From: Haemophilus parainfluenzae
GTDB lineage: Bacteria; Pseudomonadota; Gammaproteobacteria; Enterobacterales; Pasteurellaceae
Assembly (NCBI GenBank): GCA_018381425.1
Contig: JAGZRY010000037.1
Location: 1-11,058 of the forward strand
DNA: 11,058 nucleotides
Reading direction: 5' to 3'
Within the stretch, counting starts at the first letter, position 1; every line of letters begins with the position of its first letter. The notes under the pieces are model-generated. The model made no database searches. It worked only from the letters and a program-made list of their open reading frames with translations, and was not told the DNA's origin. Of this stretch, positions 1 to 6,650 are shown piece after piece. The position numbers and the translations under genes were made by a program.

Positions 1-87
1 GATTCAACTAAAATTAAAAGGACTGAGTCCGATACAATATCGAAAACAATCCTTTAAATAACAGTCTAACTTTTTGGGGTCAGATCA
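1..87 (+). mobile_element. Right end of an IS3-family (IS150-like) element, left copy
   Basis: This is the terminal part of an insertion sequence that continues beyond the left edge of the window. It holds the last codons of orfB followed by a terminal inverted repeat whose core reads ttttggggtcagatca and ends at about position 87. The same kind of end recurs at 6833-6918, where both ends of the element are visible, which identifies this piece. The two tails match with one mismatch over the first 42 bases and then differ clearly over the next 30 or so bases, so these are related but distinct copies. How much of the element lies upstream cannot be seen. Confidence 0.8.
2..61 (+). CDS. IS3-family transposase orfB, C-terminal end only (partial)
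   Basis: Nineteen codons and a TAA stop at the extreme C-terminus of an IS3-family DDE transposase. The segment IQLKLKGLSPIQYR is the usual tail after the integrase core domain of IS150-like orfB proteins and is identical to the one in the second IS copy. The last residues differ: this copy ends RKQSFK, the other RLQSLCE. The catalytic part would lie left of the window, so whether this gene is intact is unknown. The second copy is internally deleted, so this one may be too. Confidence 0.6.
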   Translation: MQLKLKGLSPIQYRKQSFK

Positions 88-120
88 AATTTCACCGCAT
101 TTTTTTATTTTCTCTTTCGA

Positions 121-186
121 TTAAAGAATATGTTGATATTGTTCTAACATTTCTTTTGCCATACACTTGATTGCACTTCACCAATG
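121..186 (-). pseudogene. asnA: asnA 3'-terminal fragment (remnant)
   Basis: This is a copy of the last 20 or so codons and the stop codon of asparagine synthetase A, on the minus strand; the intact gene is at 6951-7943. Reading back from the TAA stop (complement of 121-123), the end LEQYQHIL is identical to that of the intact gene. A missing G near 158 then shifts the frame, and homology stops at 186, just before unrelated sequence that leads into the fhu operon. It has no start and cannot encode a protein. It marks the inner edge of the left direct repeat and is good evidence that the fhu region was inserted next to asnA. Confidence 0.92.
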
Positions 187-308
187 CAATTTTCATGTTT
201 TCCCTTAATTTCATTCAAACGGGCGACATTATAGCAAGGATTGCGGCTTGAAAAAACGCCCGCGAAAACAACCGCACTTTACCCGCCTGAAACAATTCAG
301 TGTTTAAA
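187..308. other. Non-coding stretch upstream of the fhu promoter
   Basis: No gene is apparent here. It is the leftmost sequence with no counterpart at the intact asnA site and probably arrived with the fhu operon. It carries one DNA uptake signal (271-279). A 6-bp inverted pair, CGGGCG at 220-225 and CGCCCG at 257-262, is too widely spaced (31 bases) to call a terminator. Confidence 0.5.
271..279 (-). other. DNA uptake signal sequence (Hin-type USS)
   Basis: The plus strand reads ACCGCACTT, the exact complement of the 9-base core AAGTGCGGT recognised during natural transformation in Haemophilus and relatives. It lies upstream of the fhu promoter, inside the inserted region. Confidence 0.85.
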
Positions 309-337
309 TTGAAATGAAAATAGTTTTCATATAAGAT
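309..337 (+). promoter_or_regulatory. fhu operon promoter with overlapping Fur box
   Basis: A -35-like TTGAAA (309-314) is followed after 17 bases by a -10-like TAAGAT (332-337). Between and over them lies a perfect 7-bp inverted repeat, ATGAAAA (314-320) and TTTTCAT (324-330). Aligned at 310-328 to the 19-bp E. coli Fur consensus, 12 of 19 bases match. A Fur-Fe2+ dimer here would block RNA polymerase, so the operon should be repressed by iron, as is usual for fhu genes. The transcript leader to the GTG start at 381 would be about 35-40 bases. The site is recognised by eye; binding is not shown. Confidence 0.65.
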
Positions 338-380
338 TACGTGACTTTTGACAACCGACTAAATAAGCCGTGGTGAAACC

Positions 381-1145
381 GTGTTCCGACTTGATCAGAT
401 TTCTTTTCGCATTCCGCAGCGTACCTTGCTCTTCCCCACTTCATTAACGTTTGATGCCGGCAAGGTGTACGGTTTGATCGGGCATAACGGTTCCGGCAAA
501 TCCACCTTAATCAAATTAATGGCGCGTCAGACCCAACTGTCCGGCGGTTCGATTTTGTTGGACGGCAAAGATATTGCGCACTGGAACCAACGAGAATTTG
601 CCAAACGGGTCGCCTATCTGCCGCAACATCTGCCCGCCGCCACCAATTTAACCGCGCGCGAATTAATCGGCATGGGACGTTATGCGTGGAACGGGCTGTT
701 CGGACGCCAAACGGCGGCGGATAAACAGGCGATCGCCGAAGCGTTGCGCCTGACCCACACGGAAAAATTCGCCGATCAGCTGGTGGATACGCTGTCCGGC
801 GGCGAACGCTCGCGCATTTGGCTCGCCATGCTGTTGGCGCAGCAAAGCCGTTTTCTGCTGTTGGACGAACCGCTCGCCGCGTTGGATATTGCGCACCAAG
901 TGGAAGTTATGCAGTTAGTGCATCAATTAAGTCGCGATTTGGGGCTGGGCGTGGTGATCGTGATTCACGACATCAATCTGGCGGCGCGTTTTTGCGATCA
1001 TTTGGTGGCACTGCATAGCGGCAAACTGCTGGCACAGGGCGACGCGCAGCAAATCGTCAACCCGCCGTCGTTGGAGGCGATTTACGGCATTCGGCTGAAC
1101 GTGATCCCGCACCCACAAACCCAACGTCCGGTGAGTTTTTATTAA
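381..1145 (+). CDS. fhuC: Ferric hydroxamate ABC transporter ATP-binding protein FhuC
   Basis: FhuC is the ATPase that powers import of Fe3+-hydroxamate siderophores such as ferrichrome through the inner-membrane permease FhuB. At 254 aa it is close to the usual length of about 265. Visible motifs are Walker A GHNGSGKST (residues 34-42), Q-loop Q82 in AYLPQHLP, ABC signature LSGGE (138-142), Walker B FLLLDEP (158-164, with the catalytic Glu at 163) and the switch His196 in IHDIN. Close resemblance to E. coli FhuC starts at the N-terminus (ISFRIPQRTLL) and continues to the PHPQTQRPVSF end. The start is GTG at 381: an in-frame stop lies at 360-362 and no better start is seen; the ribosome site (GGTGAA, 372-377) is weak. 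fhuD begins one base after the stop. The gene is much richer in G+C than the genes right of the operon. It appears intact. Confidence 0.93.
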   Translation: MFRLDQISFRIPQRTLLFPTSLTFDAGKVYGLIGHNGSGKSTLIKLMARQTQLSGGSILLDGKDIAHWNQREFAKRVAYLPQHLPAATNLTARELIGMGRYAWNGLFGRQTAADKQAIAEALRLTHTEKFADQLVDTLSGGERSRIWLAMLLAQQSRFLLLDEPLAALDIAHQVEVMQLVHQLSRDLGLGVVIVIHDINLAARFCDHLVALHSGKLLAQGDAQQIVNPPSLEAIYGIRLNVIPHPQTQRPVSFY

Positions 1146-1179
1146 AATGCGTAAATTATTAAAAACACTGCTCGGAATG

Positions 1180-1188
1180 ACCGCACTT
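1180..1188 (-). other. DNA uptake signal sequence inside the fhuD signal-peptide region
   Basis: Exact ACCGCACTT on the plus strand, within the codons for the hydrophobic core of the FhuD signal peptide. A USS within an fhu gene shows that the operon evolved in, or was long resident in, a genome of the Hin-USS type. Confidence 0.85.
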
Positions 1189-2013
1189 TTAGCGCACAGC
1201 GTGCTATTTGCCGCGTCGCATAATAGCTACGCCACGGTGGATTGGACGGTGGCGGAAACCCTCATTGCATTGGGCGAACCGCCGCTCGCGGTGGGCGATA
1301 TGCAAAGTTATCAAACTTGGGTCAAGCAACCCGAATTGCCGAAAACTACCGTCGATTTAGGCGTTCGTTTGTAGCTGAATTTAGAACTTATCGCCACCTT
1401 GTCACATTCTGCCGATGACCTGAATTTAGTTTTCATTAACAGCAATTTTTATGCGTCACTCAATAATTTACTGCGTCCTTATGCGCAAGTGCATAACGTA
1501 GATTTTTATCAGGCGGGTGACGCGTGGCAAAACGTGCTGAACGCCACCCGAACTATCGGGCAAATTATCGGCAAACCGAAGGCGGTGCAACAACTGCTGG
1601 CGCAATATGAACAAGACGTGCAACGGCTGAAAACAGAATTAAGCGCCTTTACCGATCGCCCGCTCGCCTTGCTGCAATTTATCGATACCCGTCATCTGCG
1701 CATTTACGGCGAAAACAGTCTGTTCGGCGCGGTGGCGAAACAACTCGGCTTCCGCAACGCCTATCTGCCGGAGGTGAATTACTGGGGTTTTCAGAATATC
1801 GAAATCACCGAACTCGCCAAACTGCCGCCGAACACTCGTTTTGTGATCGTCAAACCTTATCCCGCCAACATTGCCAGCGCGCTCACGCATAATACGCTGT
1901 GGCAACATTTGCCGATGACCAGAGAAGCGTTGATTCTGCCGGCGGTGTGGTCGTTCGGCGCGATTCCGTCGGCACGGCGTTTCGCCCATGTGTTCGCCGA
2001 TGGCTTACTGCAC

Positions 2014-2020
2014 GGAGGTG
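2014..2020 (+). promoter_or_regulatory. Ribosome binding site of fhuB
   Basis: GGAGGTG lies four bases upstream of the fhuB ATG (2025), inside the last codons of fhuD. It fixes the fhuB start at 2025, where ATG overlaps the fhuD stop (ATGGTAA). The strong site should let fhuB be translated despite the early stop in fhuD, although the untranslated fhuD stretch could cause some polarity. Confidence 0.75.
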
Positions 2021-2024
2021 ACGC

Positions 2025-3995
2025 ATGGTAAACCGCGCCGCATTATTGATTGTCGTGTTGAGCGTGATTTTCGTCGCGCTCGGCGCATTCTTACTGCACC
2101 TGCAACTGCCGCCCGACGCAGCACTGACCGATTTATTGCGCGCCAGCGATTCGCTGCCGTTATTGTTGGTGCAAAGCTATACTCTGCCGCGCATTAGCAT
2201 CGCGTTACTCGTCGGCGGCGGGCTGGCGTTCTCCGCGTTATTGTTGCAACAAGTGATGAGCAATCCGCTCGCCTCCGACAACACCCTCGGTATCAGCGGT
2301 GGCGCGCAGTTCGGGATGTTTTTAAGCGCTATTTTCGCGCCGCAGTTATTGGAATACGGCAGCGGCTTAATCGCGTTGCTCGGCGCGAGCTTGAGTTTAT
2401 TGTTGGTGATGAGCTTGTCGCTGCGCAAAACCATGTCGCCGTTATTGTTAATTTTGGCGGGCTTGGTGGTTAATTTATATTTCGGCGCGTTCACCGGCAT
2501 GATGATGTTATTTTATCCGGAAGAATCACGCGGCTTGGCGCAATGGGGCGCCGGCTCGTTGGTGCAGGAAAGCTGGCGCGACAGCCAGTGGCTGCTGGCG
2601 CAAAGTGCGGTCGGTTTTTGCCTTGTTTTTTCATTTATCCGCCCGCTCACCATTCTGACCTTGAACGACAGCAACGCGCAGAGCCTCGGCGTGCCGGTGG
2701 GCAAATTGCGCCTGTTTGCGGTGATCGTCAGCGCGTATTTAATCGCCGCCGTGGTCAGCGCGGTGGGTATGCTCGGTTTCATCGGCTTGGCGGCGGCAAC
2801 CATTGTGCGCCAGCTCGGCGTGCGAACTTTAGCGTGGCAGTTAATTTCGGCATTTTTGGTAGGCGCGTTGTTATTGGCGATCACCGATTTATTGCTACAA
2901 CTACTTAATTTTTATACGCAACTCAGTTTCCCGACCGGCGCAGTCACCGCCTTATTAGGCACGCCGTTATTGCTGTGGCTGATGTTCCGCGCGTTGCCGC
3001 ACAGCGGACGGCTAACCGGCGAGGAACGGAAAAAACAACGCCGATTTCGACCGTACTTTACTTGGCTGCTGATTATGCTGTTCGCCGTCAGTTTGTGGCT
3101 GGCGCTGAATGTAGGCAAAAGCGCGTTCGATCAGTGGTCGGTGCTGGATTTCAATCACCCGTTTGCCTCGGAAATCCTCAATCTGCGCTATCCGCGCATT
3201 TTAATCGCGCTGTGCGCCGGCATTTTGCTGTCCGTTGCCGGCGTGTTATTGCAGCGCCTGACCTTAAACCCAATGGCAAGCCCGGAATTATTGGGCGTGT
3301 CTTCCGGCGCGAGTATGGGGATTTTGCTGCTATTGTTCGTGTTTTCCGCCCAGCAGCCGCTGTGGTTCTGGCTGGCGGGCATCGGCGGCGCGCTGGTCGC
3401 CCTGTTGATTTTATCCGCGATTAATCGCCACAACGGTATGTTGCCGGAAAAAGTGTTGCTGACCGGTATCAGTTTGTCCGCGCTGTTCGACACCTTACAA
3501 CGGATTGCGATTGCCAGCGGCGATCCGCGCGCCAATCAACTGATCGCGTGGACTTCTGGCTCGACGCAAAACACCACGCCGGAACTTGCCGTGCCGTTTA
3601 TGGGGTTGAGCCTTGTTCTGCTGGCGGGCAGTTTATTGTTCAGCCGTTGGCTGGAATTGTTGAGCCTGCAAGCGCCAATGGCGCAGGCTTTAGGCTTGAA
3701 CTTAAAACGTGCGCGCCTGCTGCTGATTTTATTCAGCGCCGTGCTGACCGCACTTGCCACGCTGATGATCGGTCCGTTAAGTTTTATCGGGTTGTTAGTG
3801 CCGCATCTGACTTATTCCTTAGGCGTGCACAAAGCCAAGGCGCAACTGCTGATTTCCGCTTTGTTAGGCGGCACGATTATGTTGCTGGCGGATTGGTTCG
3901 GGCGGCAAATTTTGTTTCCGTACGAAATTCCGGCGGGCTTGGTCGCCACCCTACTCGGCGGCACTTATTTCTTGTTCATGCTGCGGAAAATTTAA
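2025..3995 (+). CDS. fhuB: Ferric hydroxamate ABC transporter permease FhuB (fused double permease)
   Basis: FhuB is the inner-membrane channel for Fe3+-hydroxamates. In this subfamily two FecCD-type permeases are fused into one chain. At 656 aa it is close to E. coli FhuB (660). The duplication is visible: the first half has GGGLAFSALLLQQVMSNPLA followed by LGISGGAQFG, the second has AGILLSVAGVLLQRLTLNPM followed by LGVSSGASMG. Each half later has the cytoplasmic coupling region that contacts FhuC (GFIGLAAATIVR in half one, SFIGLLVPHLTY in half two). Many hydrophobic segments run along the whole length, and a charged linker (GRLTGEERKKQRRF, around residue 330) separates the halves. It overlaps fhuD by 7 bases and is probably translated from the operon mRNA. 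No frameshift or stop is seen. Two uptake signals lie inside the gene. Confidence 0.94.
   Translation: MVNRAALLIVVLSVIFVALGAFLLHLQLPPDAALTDLLRASDSLPLLLVQSYTLPRISIALLVGGGLAFSALLLQQVMSNPLASDNTLGISGGAQFGMFLSAIFAPQLLEYGSGLIALLGASLSLLLVMSLSLRKTMSPLLLILAGLVVNLYFGAFTGMMMLFYPEESRGLAQWGAGSLVQESWRDSQWLLAQSAVGFCLVFSFIRPLTILTLNDSNAQSLGVPVGKLRLFAVIVSAYLIAAVVSAVGMLGFIGLAAATIVRQLGVRTLAWQLISAFLVGALLLAITDLLLQLLNFYTQLSFPTGAVTALLGTPLLLWLMFRALPHSGRLTGEERKKQRRFRPYFTWLLIMLFAVSLWLALNVGKSAFDQWSVLDFNHPFASEILNLRYPRILIALCAGILLSVAGVLLQRLTLNPMASPELLGVSSGASMGILLLLFVFSAQQPLWFWLAGIGGALVALLILSAINRHNGMLPEKVLLTGISLSALFDTLQRIAIASGDPRANQLIAWTSGSTQNTTPELAVPFMGLSLVLLAGSLLFSRWLELLSLQAPMAQALGLNLKRARLLLILFSAVLTALATLMIGPLSFIGLLVPHLTYSLGVHKAKAQLLISALLGGTIMLLADWFGRQILFPYEIPAGLVATLLGGTYFLFMLRKI
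2603..2611 (+). other. DNA uptake signal sequence in fhuB
   Basis: Exact AAGTGCGGT on the plus strand within the first half of fhuB. Of the six exact cores in the window, this is the only one in this orientation. Confidence 0.85.
3747..3755 (-). other. DNA uptake signal sequence near the fhuB 3' end
   Basis: Exact ACCGCACTT on the plus strand within the second half of fhuB, read in the codons around VLTALAT. Confidence 0.85.
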
Positions 3996-4013
3996 TCTGC
4001 CGCAGGAATTTTT

Positions 4014-4076
4014 ATGGTAAACCCGTTCTACGCCAAACGCACAACGCGGCTTGCCGAAAATGTAAATGTAGTTTGA
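4014..4076 (+). CDS. Possible 20-codon ORF between fhuB and fhuA
   Basis: A short frame, ATG at 4014 to TGA at 4074-4076, begins 18 bases after the fhuB stop and is preceded by CAGGAA six bases upstream, a fair ribosome site. It would encode 20 residues beginning MVNPFYAKRTTRLAEN. I do not recognise the peptide. It has no membrane segment. It could be a leader, the remnant of a lost gene, or chance. Confidence 0.2.
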   Translation: MVNPFYAKRTTRLAENVNVV

Positions 4077-4113
4077 CGACTACGCAATTTAACTTTTATT
4101 TAGGAGCATTTTT

Positions 4114-6285
4114 ATGCAAAAAACCTTTATGCGCACCACGATCGCAAGTGCAGTGCTTTTTGCGCTTAATTTCGCTTATGCGCAAGAATCAACCCAAAGC
4201 GAACAATTGGAGACGATCGAAATCAGTGCGGACGCTTCCTATGACGGCTTAAGCAAAGAATTTGCCGGCGGACAGGTTGCCGCCGGAAGCCGTGTCGGTA
4301 TTTTAGGCAACAAAGCCAATTTGGAAAATCCGTACTCGACGACCAGCTACACCAATAAATTCATTCAGGACAAACAAGCCCGCAGCGTGGCGGACGTGCT
4401 CAAAAACGATCCGACCGTTCGGGTGGCGCGCGGCTTTGGTAATTTTCAGGAAGCCTATTTTATGCGCGGTTTCATTACCAACTCCGATGACATTTTATAT
4501 AATGGCTTATACGGCTTATTACCGCGCCAATATATCGCCTCCGAAATGTTCGAGCGGGTTGACGTGCAACGCGGCGCGTCGGCATTCTTAAACGGCATGG
4601 CGCCGGGCGGCGGCTCTATCGGCGGCACGATTGCCTTAATGCCGAAACGTGCACCGCAAGAAGATTTAAACCGTTTAAACATCGGTTACAGTTCCAGTGA
4701 ACGCACCAACGTCGGCGCGGATATTTCCCGTCGTTTCGGTGATAACAAAGAATTCGGCGTGCGTTTAAATGTGGCGCATACGGAAGGCGAAAGCGAAATT
4801 GATCACGACAATGCGCGTAATACCGTGTTCCACCTCGGCTTGGACTGGAAAGGTGAACAAGCCCGCGTATCCGCCGACTTAGGCTATCAAAAAAATAATC
4901 TGAGCGGCACACGCCCAAGCGTCACCTTATCCGGTGTCAGCAGCGTACCGGCGGCACCAAAAGCCACCTCAAACTGGGCGCAACGATGGACTTATTCCGA
5001 CGAACGCGACGTATTCGGTACCGTGCGGGCGGAATATGATTTCCTACCAAACTTAACCGGCTATGCCGCTTACGGTTTCCGCGACGGTAAAGAAGAAAAC
5101 GTATTAGCCAACCTTACCGTACGAGACGTAAACGGTGACGGCACGGAATATCGTTTTGACAATGCGCGTCGTAATATTATCCATACCGGCGAAGTGGGCG
5201 TAAAAGGTTCCTTTGCAACCGGTGCGGTAGATCATGAAGTTGTGCTTGCCGCCAATCGTTATCAGGAAAAACGCAAAAATGCCTATGTCATGGACTGGAA
5301 GAATACTTTTGCCACCAATTTATATCGTCCGACTTACATTAACGGCATTAGCTATTCCGCCAATGCGCTAAAAGGTAACGATCTTGCTTCGCCGGCATTG
5401 ACCGACCGCGTTGTCTTAAACAGCGTGGCGCTTGCCGATACGCTATCGTTCTTGGATAAAACTTTACAAGTTACCCTTGGCGCACGTTGGCAACAGCTTT
5501 ATACGCAAAACTTCGCTTATAATACCGGCGCGTTGAATCAACGTTATAAAGAAGCGCACGTCAGCCCGAGCCTCGGCGTAGTTTACCGTTTCACGCCGGA
5601 AATATCCGCGTATGCCAACTACATTGAAAGTTTGGCGCAAGGCCAAACCGCACCGTCAATCGCACGCAACCAAGGCGATATGCTCAGCCCGTACGTTTCC
5701 AAACAGAAAGAAATCGGCGTGAAATATGAATCGCAAATCGGTTTCGGCGCAAGTTTAGCCTTGTTCTCAACGGAAAAACCGCGCGGTTATGTAGATGAAA
5801 ATCTGATTTTTAGCGAAAAAGGGAAAGATCGTCACAACGGCGCTGAAATCAATGTGTACGGTCAAGTAACCGACAATGTACGCTTGTTAGGCGGCGCCAC
5901 TTTCTTACACGCTAAACAACGCAACACCGGCTCTGCCGATACGGACGGCAAATACACTATCGGCGTACCGAAATTCCAAGCCAACCTCGGCGCAGAATGG
6001 GACGTTCCGGCATTGCAAGGTTTAACCTTAGAATCCCGCCTGACTTACACTGGATCCAGTTACGCCAATGCGCAAAACACGCTTAAAGTGGGCGACTGGA
6101 CGCGCGTGGATGTCGGCGCACGCTATATCGTGATGTTGGGCAACACGCCGGTAACCTTGCGTGCCCGCATTGACAATTTGGCGAATAAAAAATACTGGGA
6201 ATCCGTCGGCGGCTATCCGGGTCAAGGCTACCTTGTATCCGGCGCACCGCGCACATTCTCATTCAACGCATCATTTGATTTCTAA
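4114..6285 (+). CDS. fhuA: TonB-dependent outer-membrane siderophore receptor, FhuA/FcuA-like
   Basis: This is a gated beta-barrel that takes up a ferric siderophore across the outer membrane using TonB-ExbB-ExbD energy. The 723-residue precursor starts with a signal peptide (MQKTFMRTTIASAVLF..., cleavage near AYA/QE). Next comes a TonB box, ETIEIS (about 33-38), then the plug domain (about 60-190; NPYSTTSYTNKF, SVADVLKNDPTV, MRGF, FERVDVQRGASAFLNGMAPG). The barrel follows and ends in SFNASFDF, with the terminal Phe needed for BAM-dependent assembly. The start ATG has AGGAG at 4102-4106. Position after fhuCDB suggests ferrichrome or another hydroxamate as ligand. The sequence recalls the FcuA/FoxA-type siderophore receptor family at least as much as E. 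coli FhuA, so the exact ligand is uncertain. It is likely co-transcribed with fhuCDB, 118 bases upstream, and appears intact. Confidence 0.85.
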   Translation: MQKTFMRTTIASAVLFALNFAYAQESTQSEQLETIEISADASYDGLSKEFAGGQVAAGSRVGILGNKANLENPYSTTSYTNKFIQDKQARSVADVLKNDPTVRVARGFGNFQEAYFMRGFITNSDDILYNGLYGLLPRQYIASEMFERVDVQRGASAFLNGMAPGGGSIGGTIALMPKRAPQEDLNRLNIGYSSSERTNVGADISRRFGDNKEFGVRLNVAHTEGESEIDHDNARNTVFHLGLDWKGEQARVSADLGYQKNNLSGTRPSVTLSGVSSVPAAPKATSNWAQRWTYSDERDVFGTVRAEYDFLPNLTGYAAYGFRDGKEENVLANLTVRDVNGDGTEYRFDNARRNIIHTGEVGVKGSFATGAVDHEVVLAANRYQEKRKNAYVMDWKNTFATNLYRPTYINGISYSANALKGNDLASPALTDRVVLNSVALADTLSFLDKTLQVTLGARWQQLYTQNFAYNTGALNQRYKEAHVSPSLGVVYRFTPEISAYANYIESLAQGQTAPSIARNQGDMLSPYVSKQKEIGVKYESQIGFGASLALFSTEKPRGYVDENLIFSEKGKDRHNGAEINVYGQVTDNVRLLGGATFLHAKQRNTGSADTDGKYTIGVPKFQANLGAEWDVPALQGLTLESRLTYTGSSYANAQNTLKVGDWTRVDVGARYIVMLGNTPVTLRARIDNLANKKYWESVGGYPGQGYLVSGAPRTFSFNASFDF

Positions 6286-6289
6286 GCAA

Positions 6290-6323
6290 AAGGGTCGGTT
6301 AAAACCGACCCTTATTATTTTTA
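6290..6323 (+). terminator. Rho-independent terminator of the fhu operon
   Basis: A perfect 11-bp stem, AAGGGTCGGTT (6290-6300) and AACCGACCCTT (6303-6313), is followed by a T-rich tract (attattttta). It begins five bases after the fhuA stop, ends the operon and isolates it from the downstream IS. Confidence 0.92.
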
Positions 6324-6358
6324 TCAAATGAAGGAATGTTGAAAAAACGTTGGAAAAA

Positions 6359-6384
6359 TGATCTGCACCCCAAAAGTTGGACTA
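6359..6384 (+). repeat. IS left terminal inverted repeat (IRL)
   Basis: The repeat begins TGATCTGCACCCCAAAAG and continues to TTGGACTA. It matches the complement of the right end except for one extra C and one G/T difference. It starts 35 bases after the end of the fhuA terminator. Confidence 0.85.
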
Positions 6385-6414
6385 AACAACCAACAATTGA
6401 GGTGCAGATTTTTT

Positions 6415-6650
6415 ATGGGTAAACACTACACAATAGCATTTAAATTACAGGTCCTTCAACCTATTCTAAAAGGAAAAATGAGTATTCGAGAAGCCGCTCG
6501 TTTTTACAATATTCCCTCTGACACATTAGTCGGAACCTGGTTGAAACGCTTTGAAAAAAGTGACATAAAAGGGCTTATTCCTTATAAACCATCAGGACGA
6601 CCGCCAATGAAACCTAAATACGCCAGAATGCCTCCTCCACCTAAAACAGA
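6415..6650 (+). pseudogene. IS3-family orfA (transposase helix-turn-helix subunit), truncated
   Basis: This is the N-terminal part of the orfA regulator/DNA-binding subunit, starting MGKHYTIAFKLQVLQP. The helix-turn-helix is recognisable (IREAARFYNIPSDTLVGTWLK), followed by the basic, proline-rich stretch RPPMKPKYARMPPPPKTE that precedes the coiled coil in intact orfA proteins. The start at 6415 is chosen over 6358 because GAGGTG lies at 6399-6404 and the upstream codons fall in the inverted repeat. About codon 78, homology to orfA stops, and the frame runs into out-of-frame orfB sequence, ending at 6741. The internal deletion joint therefore lies at about 6645-6655. Confidence 0.85.

Larger units (their letters stand above)
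1..186 (+). repeat. Long direct repeat, left copy (IS tail plus asnA tail)
   Basis: This stretch matches 6833-7017 in the same orientation. The match runs through the end of orfB, the IS inverted repeat, the short IS-asnA spacer and the last 66 bases of asnA, then stops after the shared bases ttcaccaatg. From about 82 to 186 I count four differences: a C-to-T change and one extra T in the uptake signal and T-run, one missing G, and one C/T substitution. The IS part (43-75) is much more diverged. The repeat may extend left beyond the window. Confidence 0.95.
1147..2031 (+). pseudogene. fhuD: Ferric hydroxamate periplasmic binding protein FhuD, interrupted by an in-frame amber codon
   Basis: FhuD binds Fe3+-hydroxamates in the periplasm and passes them to FhuB. 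Read through the stop, the frame has 294 codons, close to E. coli FhuD (296 aa). The N-terminus is a plausible Sec signal peptide (MRKLLKTLLGMTALL..., cleavage near VLFA/AS) without the twin-arginine of E. coli FhuD. Family landmarks follow: VDLGVRL then LNLEL (the VDVGLR..NLELL region), RHLRIYGENSLF, NYWGFQNIEI, and the end LPAVWSFGAIPSARRFAHV. Codon 76 (1372-1374) is TAG in an otherwise open frame, at the position of Glu in E. coli (GLRTEPNLE), so one base change from CAG or GAG would explain it. The downstream 210 codons have no signal peptide and no convincing ribosome site. The product is therefore probably a 75-residue fragment. The 3' end overlaps fhuB by 7 bases. A sequencing error is possible. 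Confidence 0.88.

Noticed and set aside
1372..1374. TAG read as pyrrolysine or another programmed recoding
   Set aside because: Pyrrolysine decoding is not expected in Pasteurellaceae, and no local structure or family precedent in FhuD supports recoding. A point mutation is simpler.
4073..4100. TTGACG and TTTATT as a separate fhuA promoter
   Set aside because: The -10 is weak and lies just before the ribosome site, so the transcript would start at or after it. Co-transcription from the Fur-box promoter is simpler.
3548..4252. Open frame of 234 codons across the end of fhuB and the start of fhuA
   Set aside because: It is in another frame of two clear genes, and its composition shows the alanine/arginine-rich pattern of a shadow frame in GC-rich DNA. 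No domain is recognisable.
4616..4918. Antisense frame of 100 codons within fhuA, and similar antisense frames in fhuC, fhuD and fhuB
   Set aside because: No ribosome sites or recognisable motifs; they lie entirely in strong coding sequence of the other strand.
6336..6422. Short frame starting ATGTTGAAAAAACG that runs into the IS, possibly the start of a gene cut by the insertion
   Set aside because: Only about eight codons precede the IS, the ribosome site would abut the ATG, and it follows a strong terminator without a clear promoter. Too short to support.
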